Shown here one piece after another: positions 39,583 to 61,091 of a stretch of DNA of 64,000 nucleotides (position 1 is its first letter; every line of letters begins with the position of its first letter). The stretch covers positions 1 through 64,000 of the forward strand of contig JADJTR010000008.1 of NCBI GenBank assembly GCA_016711085.1, written 5' to 3'. The notes under the pieces were generated by a model. It saw nothing but the letters and a program-made list of their open reading frames with translations, was not told where the DNA came from and searched no databases. This DNA is from Phyllobacteriaceae bacterium (lineage in GTDB: Bacteria > Pseudomonadota > Alphaproteobacteria > Rhizobiales > Rhizobiaceae). The translations under genes were made by a program, and so were the position numbers.

Positions 39583-39857
39583 GATACCGGCGGCAACGCC
39601 GGCATAGCAAGTTGTCCGGACGATTGGATGGTTCGGCGGCGTGCGTTCGGTCTTGAAGCGGATGGCCCGAAAGGGGTGCGAATGCGCTTGCGCATTGGTG
39701 GAATCGGCTTTAAGGAGTGACGACAGACACGCGACGCGTGGGGCTGGCAACAGCTCTTTGCGTCGCAAATCGCGTCCCCAAAGAACAGTCGGCTCATTTG
39801 CCCGGTTTGCGGGCTTGGTCCGGTTATTCACGGGTGGCGCGGGCAACGAGCGGCGCG

Positions 39858-40058
39858 ATGGCATCGAAATCATCCAATCCCTTCATCTTCCTGCAGCAGG
39901 TGCGGTCGGAAGCGGCCAAGGTCACCTGGCCATCCCGGCGCGAGACGATGATCTCGACCCTGATGGTCGCGGCCATGGCCATTCTCGCGGCGATTTTCTT
40001 TTTTTCGGCCGACCAGCTGATGGGCTGGGCCGTCGGCCTCATTCTCGGCGGCCGGTAA
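39858..40058 (+). CDS. secE: Preprotein translocase subunit SecE
   Basis: Clamps SecY in the inner-membrane SecYEG channel. 66 residues from ATG 39858: VRSEAAKVTWPSRRETMIST is the conserved amphipathic helix, followed by one membrane helix (LMVAAMAILAAIFFFSADQL). A longer open frame starts at 39717, but its first 47 residues have no family match. Confidence 0.93.
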   Translation: MASKSSNPFIFLQQVRSEAAKVTWPSRRETMISTLMVAAMAILAAIFFFSADQLMGWAVGLILGGR

Positions 40059-40083
40059 GCGGCGGACCTGAGGGAGTAACGAC

Positions 40084-40611
40084 ATGACGGCCCGGTGGTA
40101 TATCGTTCACGCCTATTCGAACTTCGAAAAGAAGGTCGCCGAATTCATCACTGAAAAGGCGCGCCAGAAGGGCCTTTCCGACAAGTTCGAGAAAATTCTC
40201 GTGCCGACCGAAAAGGTCGTCGAGCTGCGCCGCGGCCGCAAGGTCGATGCCGAGCGCAAGTTTTTCCCGGGCTATGTGCTGGTCAAGGCCGAGCTGACCG
40301 ACGAGGTGTTCTCGCTGATCAAGAACACGCCGAAGGTGACCGGGTTTCTCGGCGATTCCAAGCCGGTGCCGATCACCGAGCGCGAAGCCGAGCGCATCCT
40401 GCACCAGGTGCAGGAAGGCGTCGAGCGGCCGAAGCCGTCCGTGCTCTTCGAGATCGGCGAGCAGGTGCGCGTGGCCGACGGCCCGTTCGCCTCGTTCAAC
40501 GGCACCGTGCAGGAAGTCGATCCGGAGCGGTCGCGCCTGAAAGTGGAAGTTTCGATCTTCGGGCGCGCGACGCCCGTCGAACTCGAATTCGGCCAGGTCG
40601 AAAAGGCCTGA
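40084..40611 (+). CDS. nusG: Transcription termination/antitermination protein NusG
   Basis: Couples RNA polymerase to the ribosome and Rho. 175 residues with the NGN domain (ARWYIVHAYSNFEKKVAEFI, FFPGYVLVKAELTDEV) and the C-terminal KOW domain (GEQVRVADGPFASFNGTVQE). It lies 25 bases after secE. Confidence 0.96.
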   Translation: MTARWYIVHAYSNFEKKVAEFITEKARQKGLSDKFEKILVPTEKVVELRRGRKVDAERKFFPGYVLVKAELTDEVFSLIKNTPKVTGFLGDSKPVPITEREAERILHQVQEGVERPKPSVLFEIGEQVRVADGPFASFNGTVQEVDPERSRLKVEVSIFGRATPVELEFGQVEKA

Positions 40612-40715
40612 CGAAAAGCGCGTGGGAGGGCAGGCGGCCTGGCCGGCTGTCTCGACCCGGACCACGCAACTGCAACCCGGCCGGCTTCGCCCGGCCATAG
40701 AAAAGGCAGAACAGA

Positions 40716-41144
40716 ATGGCCAAGAAAGTCATGGGCCAGATCAAGCTGCAGGTGCCAGCGGGGTCGGCCAATCCGTCGCCCCCCATCGGCCCGGCGCTCG
40801 GTCAGCGCGGCGTCAACATCATGGAATTCTGCAAGGCGTTCAACGCCGCCACGCAGGAAATGGAAAAGGGTTCGCCCGTCCCGGTCGTCATCACCTACTA
40901 CCAGGACAAGTCGTTCACCTTCGCCATGAAGACCCCGCCGGTGAGCTATTTCCTCAAGAAGGCCGCCGGCGTCGCCTCGGGCTCCAAGGAGCCGGGCAAG
41001 GCGAAAGCCGGCAAGGTCACCAAGGGCAAGGTGCGCGAAATCGCCGAAGCCAAGATGAAGGATCTCAACGCCGCCGACATCGAAGCGGCGATGCGCATGG
41101 TCGAGGGCTCCGCCCGCTCGATGGGCCTGGAAGTGGTGGAGTAA
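40716..41144 (+). CDS. rplK: Ribosomal protein L11
   Basis: 142 residues; forms the GTPase-associated centre with 23S rRNA. LQVPAGSANPSPPIGPALGQRGVNIMEFCKAFN is the conserved N-terminal domain, the C-terminal domain binds rRNA. It pairs with rplA four bases downstream. Confidence 0.96.
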   Translation: MAKKVMGQIKLQVPAGSANPSPPIGPALGQRGVNIMEFCKAFNAATQEMEKGSPVPVVITYYQDKSFTFAMKTPPVSYFLKKAAGVASGSKEPGKAKAGKVTKGKVREIAEAKMKDLNAADIEAAMRMVEGSARSMGLEVVE

Positions 41145-41148
41145 GGCG

Positions 41149-41850
<702 letters not shown>

Positions 41851-42207
41851 AGCATGAATTGAAGAAACGGTCGCAACGATCCGTTTCATGACGAATTCCG
41901 GACCGTTCGCGGCCCGGAAAACCCCGGAGGGAAACCTCCGGACTTCCTGTCCGAGATTGCGGGTGGCCCGCCTTAATCCATTTGGGCCCGCATGAGACAG
42001 GGGAGAGCCGTTTCGAAGGGCCTCGCGCCCGGGCAAGTGGTTCGAACCGTGTTGGCCTTTTGCCTGCGCGCCAGTCCCTGGCGTGTCGGATAAGGGGACA
42101 GGATCCTCGAAACGTCGCGTCGGAAAAGGGCAACCGAAGCCGCGCGGCAAAAGGCAACCAGACGGGCAGGCCGGGAAACCGGCCTTTCCGTCAACCGGAG
42201 AGACGAA
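41851..42207 (+). promoter_or_regulatory. rplJ-rplL mRNA leader (L10 autoregulatory region)
   Basis: 357 non-coding bases with several hairpins: GAAACGG (41864-41870) with CCGTTTC (41881-41887), and CCGGAGG-GAAA-CCTCCGG (41924-41941), a perfect 7-bp stem capped by a GNRA tetraloop. Long structured leaders that bind L10-L12 and repress rplJ translation are known in many bacteria; the position and structure fit that role here. Confidence 0.6.
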
Positions 42208-42725
42208 GTGGACAGAGCGGAAAAACGCGAATTCGTCACGGAGCTGAACTCGGCGTTCACCAGCGCCGGCTCGGTTGTCGTGGCCACTTACGCCGGTCTG
42301 ACCGTCGCGCAAATGAACGACCTTCGGTCGAAAATGCGCGCCGCGGGCGGATCGGTGAAGGTCGCGAAGAACCGCCTCGCCAAGATCGCTCTTCAGGGCA
42401 CAGAATCGGAAGGCATCAGGCCCTGTTCAAGGGACAAACCCTGGTGGCTTTTTCCGGCGATCCGATCGCCGCGCCGAAGGTCGCGTCCGACTTCGCCAAG
42501 ACCAATGACAAGCTTGTCATTCTTGGCGGCGCCATGGGCAAGACCACTCTCGACGCGGACGGGGTCAAGTCACTGGCTTCCCTGCCGTCGCTCGACGAGC
42601 TCAGGGCCAAGCTGGTGGGCATGATCGTGACCCCGGCAACCCGTATCGCCCAGGTCGTCAGCGCGCCGGCAGCCCAGCTCGCCCGCGTGTTCGGCGCCTA
42701 TGCCCGGAAGGACGAGGCGGCGTGA
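42208..42725 (+). CDS. rplJ: Ribosomal protein L10 (one-base frameshift near 42418)
   Basis: Base of the L7/L12 stalk. GTG 42208 opens DRAEKREFVTELNSAF, the usual start. The frame breaks after GTESEGI and continues in another frame as ALFKGQTLVAFSGDP to the stop at 42725. Adding one A at about 42418 restores GIKALFKG. The C-terminal helix (TRIAQVVSAPAAQLARVFGAYARK) that binds L12 dimers is intact. Confidence 0.92.
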
Positions 42726-42784
42726 GGCCGTTCCTCGAAGTCTTGAAATCCGAAGTTCGAACCTGACACAAGGAACTGAAAAAA

Positions 42785-43162
<378 letters not shown>

Positions 43163-43341
43163 GGCCAGTTTCGTCCGGCGGGCGGCTTTCGCCCGCCGGA
43201 CGCCTGTTCGCGCAAACGGAACCCTTTTCCCGCCGGCCGCAAACGGCCCGCCGGAAACGGGTTCCACCCGTTTGAAATCCGCCGCATGACGGCGCGCAAG
43301 CACAGGCTCGCAAGAGCCCGCAACCGACGCAAGGAGCGACG

Positions 43342-47473
<4,132 letters not shown>

Positions 47474-47615
47474 GTGTTTGCCGGCGCCAACGCGGCGCCG
47501 GCCCGATCATCAGAATGCTGGACGGCCGGGCGACCGGCCCTCCGGGCCAGGCGGGGCAGGGCTCCGCCGGTCCGGACAAGCCAATCAGGGCGATGCCGCC
47601 CCCAAGGAGAACGGC

Positions 47616-51805
<4,190 letters not shown>

Positions 51806-51835
51806 TCGTTCAGCGTCCGAACCGAAAACGAAGAT

Positions 51836-51865
51836 CCCGCCGGCCGCCGCCGGCGGGTTTTTTCC
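51836..51865 (+). terminator. Rho-independent terminator after rpoC
   Basis: CCCGCCGGC (51836-51844) and GCCGGCGGG (51849-51857), a perfect 9-bp stem, loop of four bases, followed by TTTTTT. Confidence 0.88.
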
Positions 51866-51869
51866 TTGT

Positions 51870-51998
51870 GTGAGCCAATTCACGGAAGCATCACGCCGCT
51901 TGGTGTTTGTTGCCGGGGCGGCAGTCGATCGGGTGAGAACCTCCCAAGCCGCATTTTCAAGGCTGCCCGGTTCTGCCCCTCCGGGCAGCCTTTTTTCA
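51870..51998 (+). ncRNA. Candidate small RNA with its own terminator
   Basis: A second terminator (GGCTGCCCGG 51961-51970, CCGGGCAGCC 51981-51990, T6) follows the rpoC terminator by about 100 bases with no gene between. Just upstream of it the unpaired stretch AACCTCCCAAGCC contains CCTCCC, the anti-Shine-Dalgarno word typical of short alphaproteobacterial trans-acting sRNAs such as the suhB/alpha-r14 type. No clear promoter is visible. Family assignment is not claimed. Confidence 0.35.
51961..51997 (+). terminator. Second rho-independent terminator downstream of rpoC
   Basis: Perfect 10-bp stem GGCTGCCCGG / CCGGGCAGCC with a 10-base loop and TTTTTT, extended by AA/TT at the base. Confidence 0.85.
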
Positions 51999-52055
51999 TC
52001 TGCCGGCGGACCAGTCGTCGCCGAAGGGATCGTCGAAGGTGACGATGGCGACTTC

Positions 52056-52404
<349 letters not shown>

Positions 52405-52430
52405 TTTGTTTTTCGGGCAGGGAGGCGATC

Positions 52431-52901
52431 ATGATCATCCGCATGGCAATTGTCGCGGCCGCGCTCGTCGCTGCCGTCGATCCGGCTTTCGCCCAGTCCG
52501 AAACCTGCATGCGCCGAGGCGGCGTCGACCAGAACGCCACCGCCAAATGGCGCGAGATGCAGCGCCGCGCCGATCCGCAGTTCATGACGGCAATGGAGGG
52601 CGTCTGGTATTCCGAGACGTCATCGCCGCAGACCGGACAAGTCAGCCATCTCTATTTGACCTACCAGTCGAACGGCATTCTCGACTACCAGAACCGGGTT
52701 TGCAGCAGCGCCGGTTACTGCAGCGACTATGCGGGGCACGGCCTGTTTGCCGGGTTTTTCCTTGGCGGCGGCGATTTCACCATGATGTCGATCATCTCCG
52801 ATCTCAACCGGGACCGCGAGTGCGCCGGAAACGCCGGCCGTCTGGTCGATGATCAGACGATCGAGGACTCCTCGGGCGGCGTGATGCGCAAAGTCCGCTA
52901 A
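52431..52901 (+). CDS. Hypothetical secreted protein
   Basis: 156 residues from ATG 52431, with GGGAGG six bases upstream. A signal peptide (MIIRMAIVAAALVAAVDPAFA, cleavage after AFA) is followed by a small mature domain with four cysteines (residues in SETCMRR, RVCSSAGYCSDY, RECAGNAG), which suggests two disulfides. I recognise no family. It lies between the G/C block and the str operon. Because the block abuts its upstream region, promoter and leader are unknown. Confidence 0.7.
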   Translation: MIIRMAIVAAALVAAVDPAFAQSETCMRRGGVDQNATAKWREMQRRADPQFMTAMEGVWYSETSSPQTGQVSHLYLTYQSNGILDYQNRVCSSAGYCSDYAGHGLFAGFFLGGGDFTMMSIISDLNRDRECAGNAGRLVDDQTIEDSSGGVMRKVR

Positions 52902-53240
52902 GCGGCGGGAGCCATGCGCGCCCTGCGGCGAGCCATTCGCCCGTGCCGGCGATTTCCGGTCTTTCGGGGTTGACGGGCAGAATCGGAATCGTTAGGAGAA
53001 CGCCGTCCGAGCCGATGTGAGGTTGGTCGTCGGGTGCGTCGCGCGCCCGAGTTCGCCTCAAACAGGGTTCGTCCTGCGAGCTGAAGTCATTGCGAGCGGC
53101 AAGATGCGGTCTACCGCATCCTCTGCGTTTTGACGGGCAGAACCGTGGTCTCACGGTTTGACGCCCGTTTCGCGCTTGAATGAAGCGTCGTGGCGAGCCT
53201 TAGGCCCCCGGACACCGAATTGTTTCAGAAGGAAGGTTAG
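52902..53240 (+). promoter_or_regulatory. Upstream region of the str operon with repeated promoter-like element
   Basis: 339 non-coding bases. The 13-mer TTGACGGGCAGAA occurs at 52970-52982 and 53130-53142; both begin with a -35-like TTGACG. After the first, GTTAGGAG lies at suitable -10 distance. A third TTGACG is at 53157. Tandem promoters for the ribosomal str operon are plausible; start sites are not known. Confidence 0.45.
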
Positions 53241-53612
53241 ATGCCTACCGTCAACCAATTGATCCGCAAGCCCCGCATCGCGCCGGTCGCGCGCAACAAG
53301 GTGCCGGCGATGCAGGAAAACCCGCAGAAGCGCGGCGTCTGCACGCGCGTCTACACCACGACCCCGAAGAAGCCGAACTCGGCGCTTCGCAAGGTCGCCA
53401 AGGTCCGCCTGACCAACGGCTACGAGGTCATCGGCTACATTCCCGGCGAAGGCCACAACCTTCAGGAACACTCTGTCGTCATGATCCGTGGCGGCCGCGT
53501 CAAGGACCTTCCGGGTGTGCGTTATCACATCATCCGCGGCGTCCTCGACACGCAGGGCGTCAAGAACCGCAAGCAGCGCCGCTCCAAATACGGTGCGAAG
53601 CGTCCGAAGTAA
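53241..53612 (+). CDS. rpsL: Ribosomal protein S12
   Basis: 123 residues, decoding-centre protein. TTPKKPNSALRKVAKVRL holds K43 and K44, and K88 is in GGRVKDLPG; all three streptomycin-relevant lysines are wild type. First gene of the str operon. Confidence 0.97.
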   Translation: MPTVNQLIRKPRIAPVARNKVPAMQENPQKRGVCTRVYTTTPKKPNSALRKVAKVRLTNGYEVIGYIPGEGHNLQEHSVVMIRGGRVKDLPGVRYHIIRGVLDTQGVKNRKQRRSKYGAKRPK

Positions 53613-53676
53613 GGTTGAGGCCGGCTTCGGCGCTTTTTTTAAAGCGCGGGGCCTACTCGAAAGCGAGAACGAGACG

Positions 53677-54147
53677 ATGTCCCGACGCCACAAAGCAGAC
53701 AAGCGCGAGATCAACCCGGATCCGAAATTCGGCGACCTGGTGATCACCAAGTTCATGAACGCGGTCATGTACGCCGGCAAGAAGTCTGTCGCCGAGCAGA
53801 TCGTTTACGGTGCGCTCGACCAGATCCAGTCCAAGACCAAGCAGGAGCCGGTGACGGTGTTCCGCCAGGCGCTCGACAATGTTGCGCCGCATGTGGAAGT
53901 CCGTTCCCGCCGCGTCGGCGGCGCGACCTACCAGGTCCCCGTCGACGTGCGTCCGGAGCGCCGCCAGGCGCTCGCCATCCGCTGGGTGATCACCGCCGCG
54001 CGCGGCCGCAACGAGACCACCATGGTCGACCGCCTCTCCGGCGAATTGCTCGACGCGGCCAACAACCGCGGCACCGCCGTCAAGAAGCGCGAAGACACCC
54101 ACCGCATGGCCGACGCCAACCGCGCGTTCGCGCATTACCGCTGGTAA
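53677..54147 (+). CDS. rpsG: Ribosomal protein S7
   Basis: 156 residues from ATG 53677. Initiates assembly of the 30S head and in E. coli represses the str operon. MSRRHKADKREINPDPKFGD and VGGATYQVPVDVRPERRQALA are diagnostic. It lies 64 bases after rpsL and 29 before fusA. Confidence 0.97.
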   Translation: MSRRHKADKREINPDPKFGDLVITKFMNAVMYAGKKSVAEQIVYGALDQIQSKTKQEPVTVFRQALDNVAPHVEVRSRRVGGATYQVPVDVRPERRQALAIRWVITAARGRNETTMVDRLSGELLDAANNRGTAVKKREDTHRMADANRAFAHYRW

Positions 54148-54176
54148 GCGCAGGCGAAAGACAAAGGCATCCTCCC

Positions 54177-56267
<2,091 letters not shown>

Positions 56268-56335
56268 GCCCGCAACGGGCGGCGCAAACGGGAACAGAAC
56301 GGCCGCAAGGCCGGTGAAGGAAACGGAGAGCTCCG

Positions 56336-57511
<1,176 letters not shown>

Positions 57512-57573
57512 CGCGGACCCTTGAGGCCGGCGCGGACTGATCCGCGCCGGACTTGAACAGGAAAGACTTCGCA

Positions 57574-57882
57574 ATGAACGGAACCAACATCCGCATCCGC
57601 CTCAAGGCATTCGATCATCGCGTGCTCGATGCGTCGACGCGCGAAATCGTGTCGACGGCCAAGCGCACCGGCGCCGGCGTCCGCGGCCCGATTCCGCTGC
57701 CGACGCGGATCGAGAAATTCACCGTGAACCGCTCGCCGCACATCGACAAGAAGAGCCGCGAGCAGTTCGAAATGCGCACCCACAAGCGTCTGCTCGACAT
57801 CGTCGATCCGACGCCGCAGACGGTCGACGCTCTCATGAAGCTCGACCTGGCCGCCGGCGTGGACGTCGAGATCAAGCTCTGA
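57574..57882 (+). CDS. rpsJ: Ribosomal protein S10
   Basis: 102 residues from ATG 57574 (MNGTNIRIRLKAFDHR); an upstream in-frame start at 57553 would add seven residues lacking a match. S10 also acts as NusE in antitermination. First gene of the S10 cluster. Confidence 0.96.
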   Translation: MNGTNIRIRLKAFDHRVLDASTREIVSTAKRTGAGVRGPIPLPTRIEKFTVNRSPHIDKKSREQFEMRTHKRLLDIVDPTPQTVDALMKLDLAAGVDVEIKL

Positions 57883-57944
57883 AGGCGGGGCTGGGCAAGA
57901 GGCGGCCCCGAGGCGAACACGGCCGGAAGGAAGGAATTGAACCG

Positions 57945-58640
57945 ATGCGTTCAGGTGTCATCGCGCAGAAGATCGGAATGACGCGCATCTACAACGATGC
58001 AGGCGAACATGTGCCCGTGACGGTTCTCCGCATGGAGAACTGCCAGGTTGTGGCGCAGCGCACCCAGGAGAAGAACGGCTACACCGCCGTCCAGCTCGGC
58101 GTGGGTCTCGCCAAGGTCAAGAACGTCTCCAAGGCCGAGCGCGGCCATTTCGCCAAGGCTTCGGTCGAACCGAAGACCAAGGTCGCCGAATTCCGCGTCA
58201 CCGCCGACAATCTGATCGACGTGGGCGCGGAAATCACCGCCGACCATTTCGTCGCCGGGCAGATGGTCGATGTGACCGGCACATCGAAGGGCAAGGGTTT
58301 CCAGGGCGTCATTCGCCGCTGGAACTTCGGCGGCGGTCGCGCCACCCACGGCAACTCGGTTTCGCACCGCTCGCACGGTTCCACCGGCCAGCGCCAGGAT
58401 CCGGGCAAGGTGTTCAAGAACAAGAAGATGGCCGGCCATCTCGGCGACGAGCGCGTCACCACGCAGAACGTCCAGGTGGTTTCCACCGATGTCGATCGCG
58501 GCCTGATCCTCATCCGCGGCGCCGTTCCCGGCGCCAAGGGCGGCTGGATCCTCGTGCGCGACGCGGCCAAGACGGCGCTGCCCGACAACGCCCCGAAGCC
58601 CGCGGCAATCCGCGCGGCCGCCTCCAAGGGAGCCGAATGA
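57945..58640 (+). CDS. rplC: Ribosomal protein L3
   Basis: 231 residues. VIAQKIGMTRIYNDAGEHVPVT and the long loop WNFGGGRATHGNSVSHRSHG reaching the peptidyl-transferase centre are typical; the Gln methylated by PrmB in other bacteria is in STGQRQDPGKV. Confidence 0.97.
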   Translation: MRSGVIAQKIGMTRIYNDAGEHVPVTVLRMENCQVVAQRTQEKNGYTAVQLGVGLAKVKNVSKAERGHFAKASVEPKTKVAEFRVTADNLIDVGAEITADHFVAGQMVDVTGTSKGKGFQGVIRRWNFGGGRATHGNSVSHRSHGSTGQRQDPGKVFKNKKMAGHLGDERVTTQNVQVVSTDVDRGLILIRGAVPGAKGGWILVRDAAKTALPDNAPKPAAIRAAASKGAE

Positions 58641-58641
58641 C

Positions 58642-59262
58642 ATGGATATCAAGGTCACCACGCTCGCCGGCGCCGACGCCGGTTCGCTGACGGTCTCGGA
58701 AGAGATTTTCGGTCTTGATCCGCGCGACGACATCCTGCAGCGCGTCGTGCGCTGGCAGCTTGCCAAGCGCCAGCAGGGCACCCACAAGGCCAAGGGCCGC
58801 GCGGAGATCGCGCGCACCGGCGCCAAGATGTACAAGCAGAAGGGCACCGGCCGGGCGCGCCACCATTCGGCCCGCGCGCCGCAGTTCCGCGGCGGCGGCA
58901 AGGCCCACGGCCCGGTTCCGCACAGCCACGCCATCGACCTGCCGAAGAAGGTTCGCGCGCTTGGCCTCAAGCACGCCCTGTCGGCCAAGGCCAAGGCGGC
59001 CGAGCTGATCGTTGTCGACGATCTGCGCGTCGTCGAAGCCAAGACCAAGGCGGTCGCCGCCGGTTTCGCCAAGCTCGGCCTCGCCAACGCGCTGCTGATC
59101 GGCGGCGCCGAGATCGACGCCGGTTTCCGTCGCGCCGCGGCCAATTTGCCGAACATCGACGTGCTGCCGGTGCAGGGCATCAACGTCTACGACATCCTGC
59201 GCCGCGGCACGCTGGTCCTTTCCAAGGCCGCCGTCGAGGCTCTCGAGGAGCGCTTCAAATGA
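58642..59262 (+). CDS. rplD: Ribosomal protein L4
   Basis: 206 residues; lines the exit tunnel and in some bacteria represses the S10 operon. RAEIARTGAKMYKQKGTGRA with the RHHSARAPQFRGGGKAHGP extension is diagnostic. It starts two bases after rplC and its stop overlaps the rplW start. Confidence 0.97.
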   Translation: MDIKVTTLAGADAGSLTVSEEIFGLDPRDDILQRVVRWQLAKRQQGTHKAKGRAEIARTGAKMYKQKGTGRARHHSARAPQFRGGGKAHGPVPHSHAIDLPKKVRALGLKHALSAKAKAAELIVVDDLRVVEAKTKAVAAGFAKLGLANALLIGGAEIDAGFRRAAANLPNIDVLPVQGINVYDILRRGTLVLSKAAVEALEERFK

Positions 59263-59552
59263 CCGATCTTCGCCACTACGACGTGATCGTCGCTCCGGTG
59301 ATCACCGAGAAATCGACGATGGCGTCGGAAGCCAACCAGATTGTCTTCAATGTCGCGCCGAAGGCCTCCAAGCCGGAGATCAAGGCGGCGGTCGAGGCCC
59401 TGTTCGGCGTCAAGGTCAAGGCGGTCAACACCTTGGTCCGCAAGGGCAAGAACAAGCGTTTCCGCGGCTTCGCCGGCAAGCAGAGCGACGTCAAGAAGGC
59501 GATCGTGACGCTGGCCGAAGGCCAGTCCATCGACGTCTCCACGGGTCTGTGA
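59259..59552 (+). CDS. rplW: Ribosomal protein L23
   Basis: 97 residues at the tunnel exit, docking site for trigger factor and SRP. YDVIVAPVITEKSTMASEANQ and NTLVRKGKNKRFRGFAGKQSD are the signatures. ATGA overlap with rplD. Confidence 0.97.
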   Translation: MTDLRHYDVIVAPVITEKSTMASEANQIVFNVAPKASKPEIKAAVEALFGVKVKAVNTLVRKGKNKRFRGFAGKQSDVKKAIVTLAEGQSIDVSTGL

Positions 59553-59569
59553 GCGGGCGGGAGGAATAA

Positions 59570-60403
59570 ATGGCACTGAAAACCTACAAACCGACCACCC
59601 CGGGCCAGCGCCAGCTGGTGCTCATCGACCGTTCGGGCCTGTACAAGGGCAAGCCGGTCAAGGCGCTGACGGAAGGCCTCGTCTCCAAGGGCGGCCGCAA
59701 CAATCTCGGTCGCGTCACCGTCCGCTTCCGCGGCGGCGGCCACAAGCGCACCTACCGCATGGTCGACTTCAAGCGTCGCAAGTTCGATGTCGCTGCGACG
59801 GTCGAGCGGATCGAATACGATCCCAACCGCACCGCCTTCATCGCGCTGATCAAATACGAAGACGGCGAGCAGGCTTACATCCTGGCGCCGCAGCGCCTGG
59901 CCATTGGCGACAAGGTCGTCGCCGGCGCCAAGGTCGACGTGAAGCCCGGCAACGCCATGCCGCTGTCGTCGATGCCGGTCGGCACGATCATCCACAATGT
60001 CGAGCTGAAGCCCGGCAAGGGTGGCCAGATCGCCCGTTCGGCCGGCGCCTACGCGCAGCTGGTCGGCCGCGACCAGGGCATGGCGATCCTGCGCCTCAAC
60101 TCGGGCGAGCAGCGCCTGGTTCAGGGTTCTTGCCTCGCCACGGTCGGCGCGGTGTCGAACGCCGACCACCTCAACGAATCGCTCGGCAAGGCCGGCCGCA
60201 CCCGCTGGATGGGCTTCCGCCCGCACAATCGCGGCGTGACCATGAACCCGGTCGACCATCCGCACGGCGGCGGCGAAGGCCGCACCTCGGGCGGCCGCCA
60301 CCCGGTCACCCCCTGGGGCAAGCCGACCAAGGGCAAGAAGACCCGGTCCAACAAGTCGACCGACAAGTTCATCATGCGCTCGCGCCACGCGCGCAAGGCA
60401 TAA
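59570..60403 (+). CDS. rplB: Ribosomal protein L2
   Basis: 277 residues, near the peptidyl-transferase centre. NPVDHPHGGGEGRTSGGRHP contains the conserved histidine; GRNNLGRVTVRFRGGGHKR is the N-terminal signature. Confidence 0.97.
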   Translation: MALKTYKPTTPGQRQLVLIDRSGLYKGKPVKALTEGLVSKGGRNNLGRVTVRFRGGGHKRTYRMVDFKRRKFDVAATVERIEYDPNRTAFIALIKYEDGEQAYILAPQRLAIGDKVVAGAKVDVKPGNAMPLSSMPVGTIIHNVELKPGKGGQIARSAGAYAQLVGRDQGMAILRLNSGEQRLVQGSCLATVGAVSNADHLNESLGKAGRTRWMGFRPHNRGVTMNPVDHPHGGGEGRTSGGRHPVTPWGKPTKGKKTRSNKSTDKFIMRSRHARKA

Positions 60404-60420
60404 GAGAAGGGGACGCGAAC

Positions 60421-60699
60421 GTGACCCGCGCAGTTTGGAAAGGCCCGTTTGTCGACGGGTACCTCCTCGCCAAGGCCGAGAAGGTCCGCGAAGGCGGCCG
60501 CAACGAAGTGATCAAGATGTGGAGCCGTCGCTCCACCATCCTGCCGCAGTTCGTCGGCCTGACCTTTGGCGTCTACAACGGCCAGAAGCACATTCCCGTT
60601 TCGGTGTCGGAAGACATGGTCGGGCACAAGTTCGGCGAGTTCTCGCCGACCCGGACCTATTATGGCCACGGCGCCGACAAGAAGGCGAAGAGGAAATAA
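60421..60699 (+). CDS. rpsS: Ribosomal protein S19
   Basis: 92 residues from GTG 60421 (TRAVWKGPFVDGYLL). WSRRSTILPQFVGLTFGVYN and GHKFGEFSPTRTYYGHG are family signatures. 17 bases after rplB. Confidence 0.96.
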   Translation: MTRAVWKGPFVDGYLLAKAEKVREGGRNEVIKMWSRRSTILPQFVGLTFGVYNGQKHIPVSVSEDMVGHKFGEFSPTRTYYGHGADKKAKRK

Positions 60700-60701
60700 T
60701 C

Positions 60702-61091
60702 ATGGGCAAGCCGAAGGCGCCGCGCCCGCTGGCCGACAACGAGGCGCGCGCCGTGCTCCGCACCATCCGCGTCAGCCCGCAGAAGCTGAACCTCGTTGCC
60801 GCGCTGATCCGCGGCAAGAAGGTCGCGACTGCGCTCGCCGATCTCGAATTCTCGCGCAAGCGCATCGCCGAGACCGTGCGCAAGACGCTGGAATCCGCGA
60901 TCGCCAACGCCGAGAACAACCACAACCTCGATGTCGACGCGCTGGTCGTCGCCGAGGCCTATGTCGGCAAGTCGATCCTGATGAAACGCTTCCATGCCCG
61001 CGGTCGCGGTCGCGCCTCGCGCGTCACCAAGCCGTTTTCGCACCTGACCATCGTCGTGCGCGAAGTGGAAGCCAAAGGGGAGGCCGCCTGA
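60702..61091 (+). CDS. rplV: Ribosomal protein L22
   Basis: 129 residues from ATG 60702, two bases after rpsS. Lines the exit tunnel; VSPQKLNLVAALIRGKKV and the hairpin loop MKRFHARGRGRASRVTKPFS are clear. The stop overlaps the rpsC start. Confidence 0.96.
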   Translation: MGKPKAPRPLADNEARAVLRTIRVSPQKLNLVAALIRGKKVATALADLEFSRKRIAETVRKTLESAIANAENNHNLDVDALVVAEAYVGKSILMKRFHARGRGRASRVTKPFSHLTIVVREVEAKGEAA

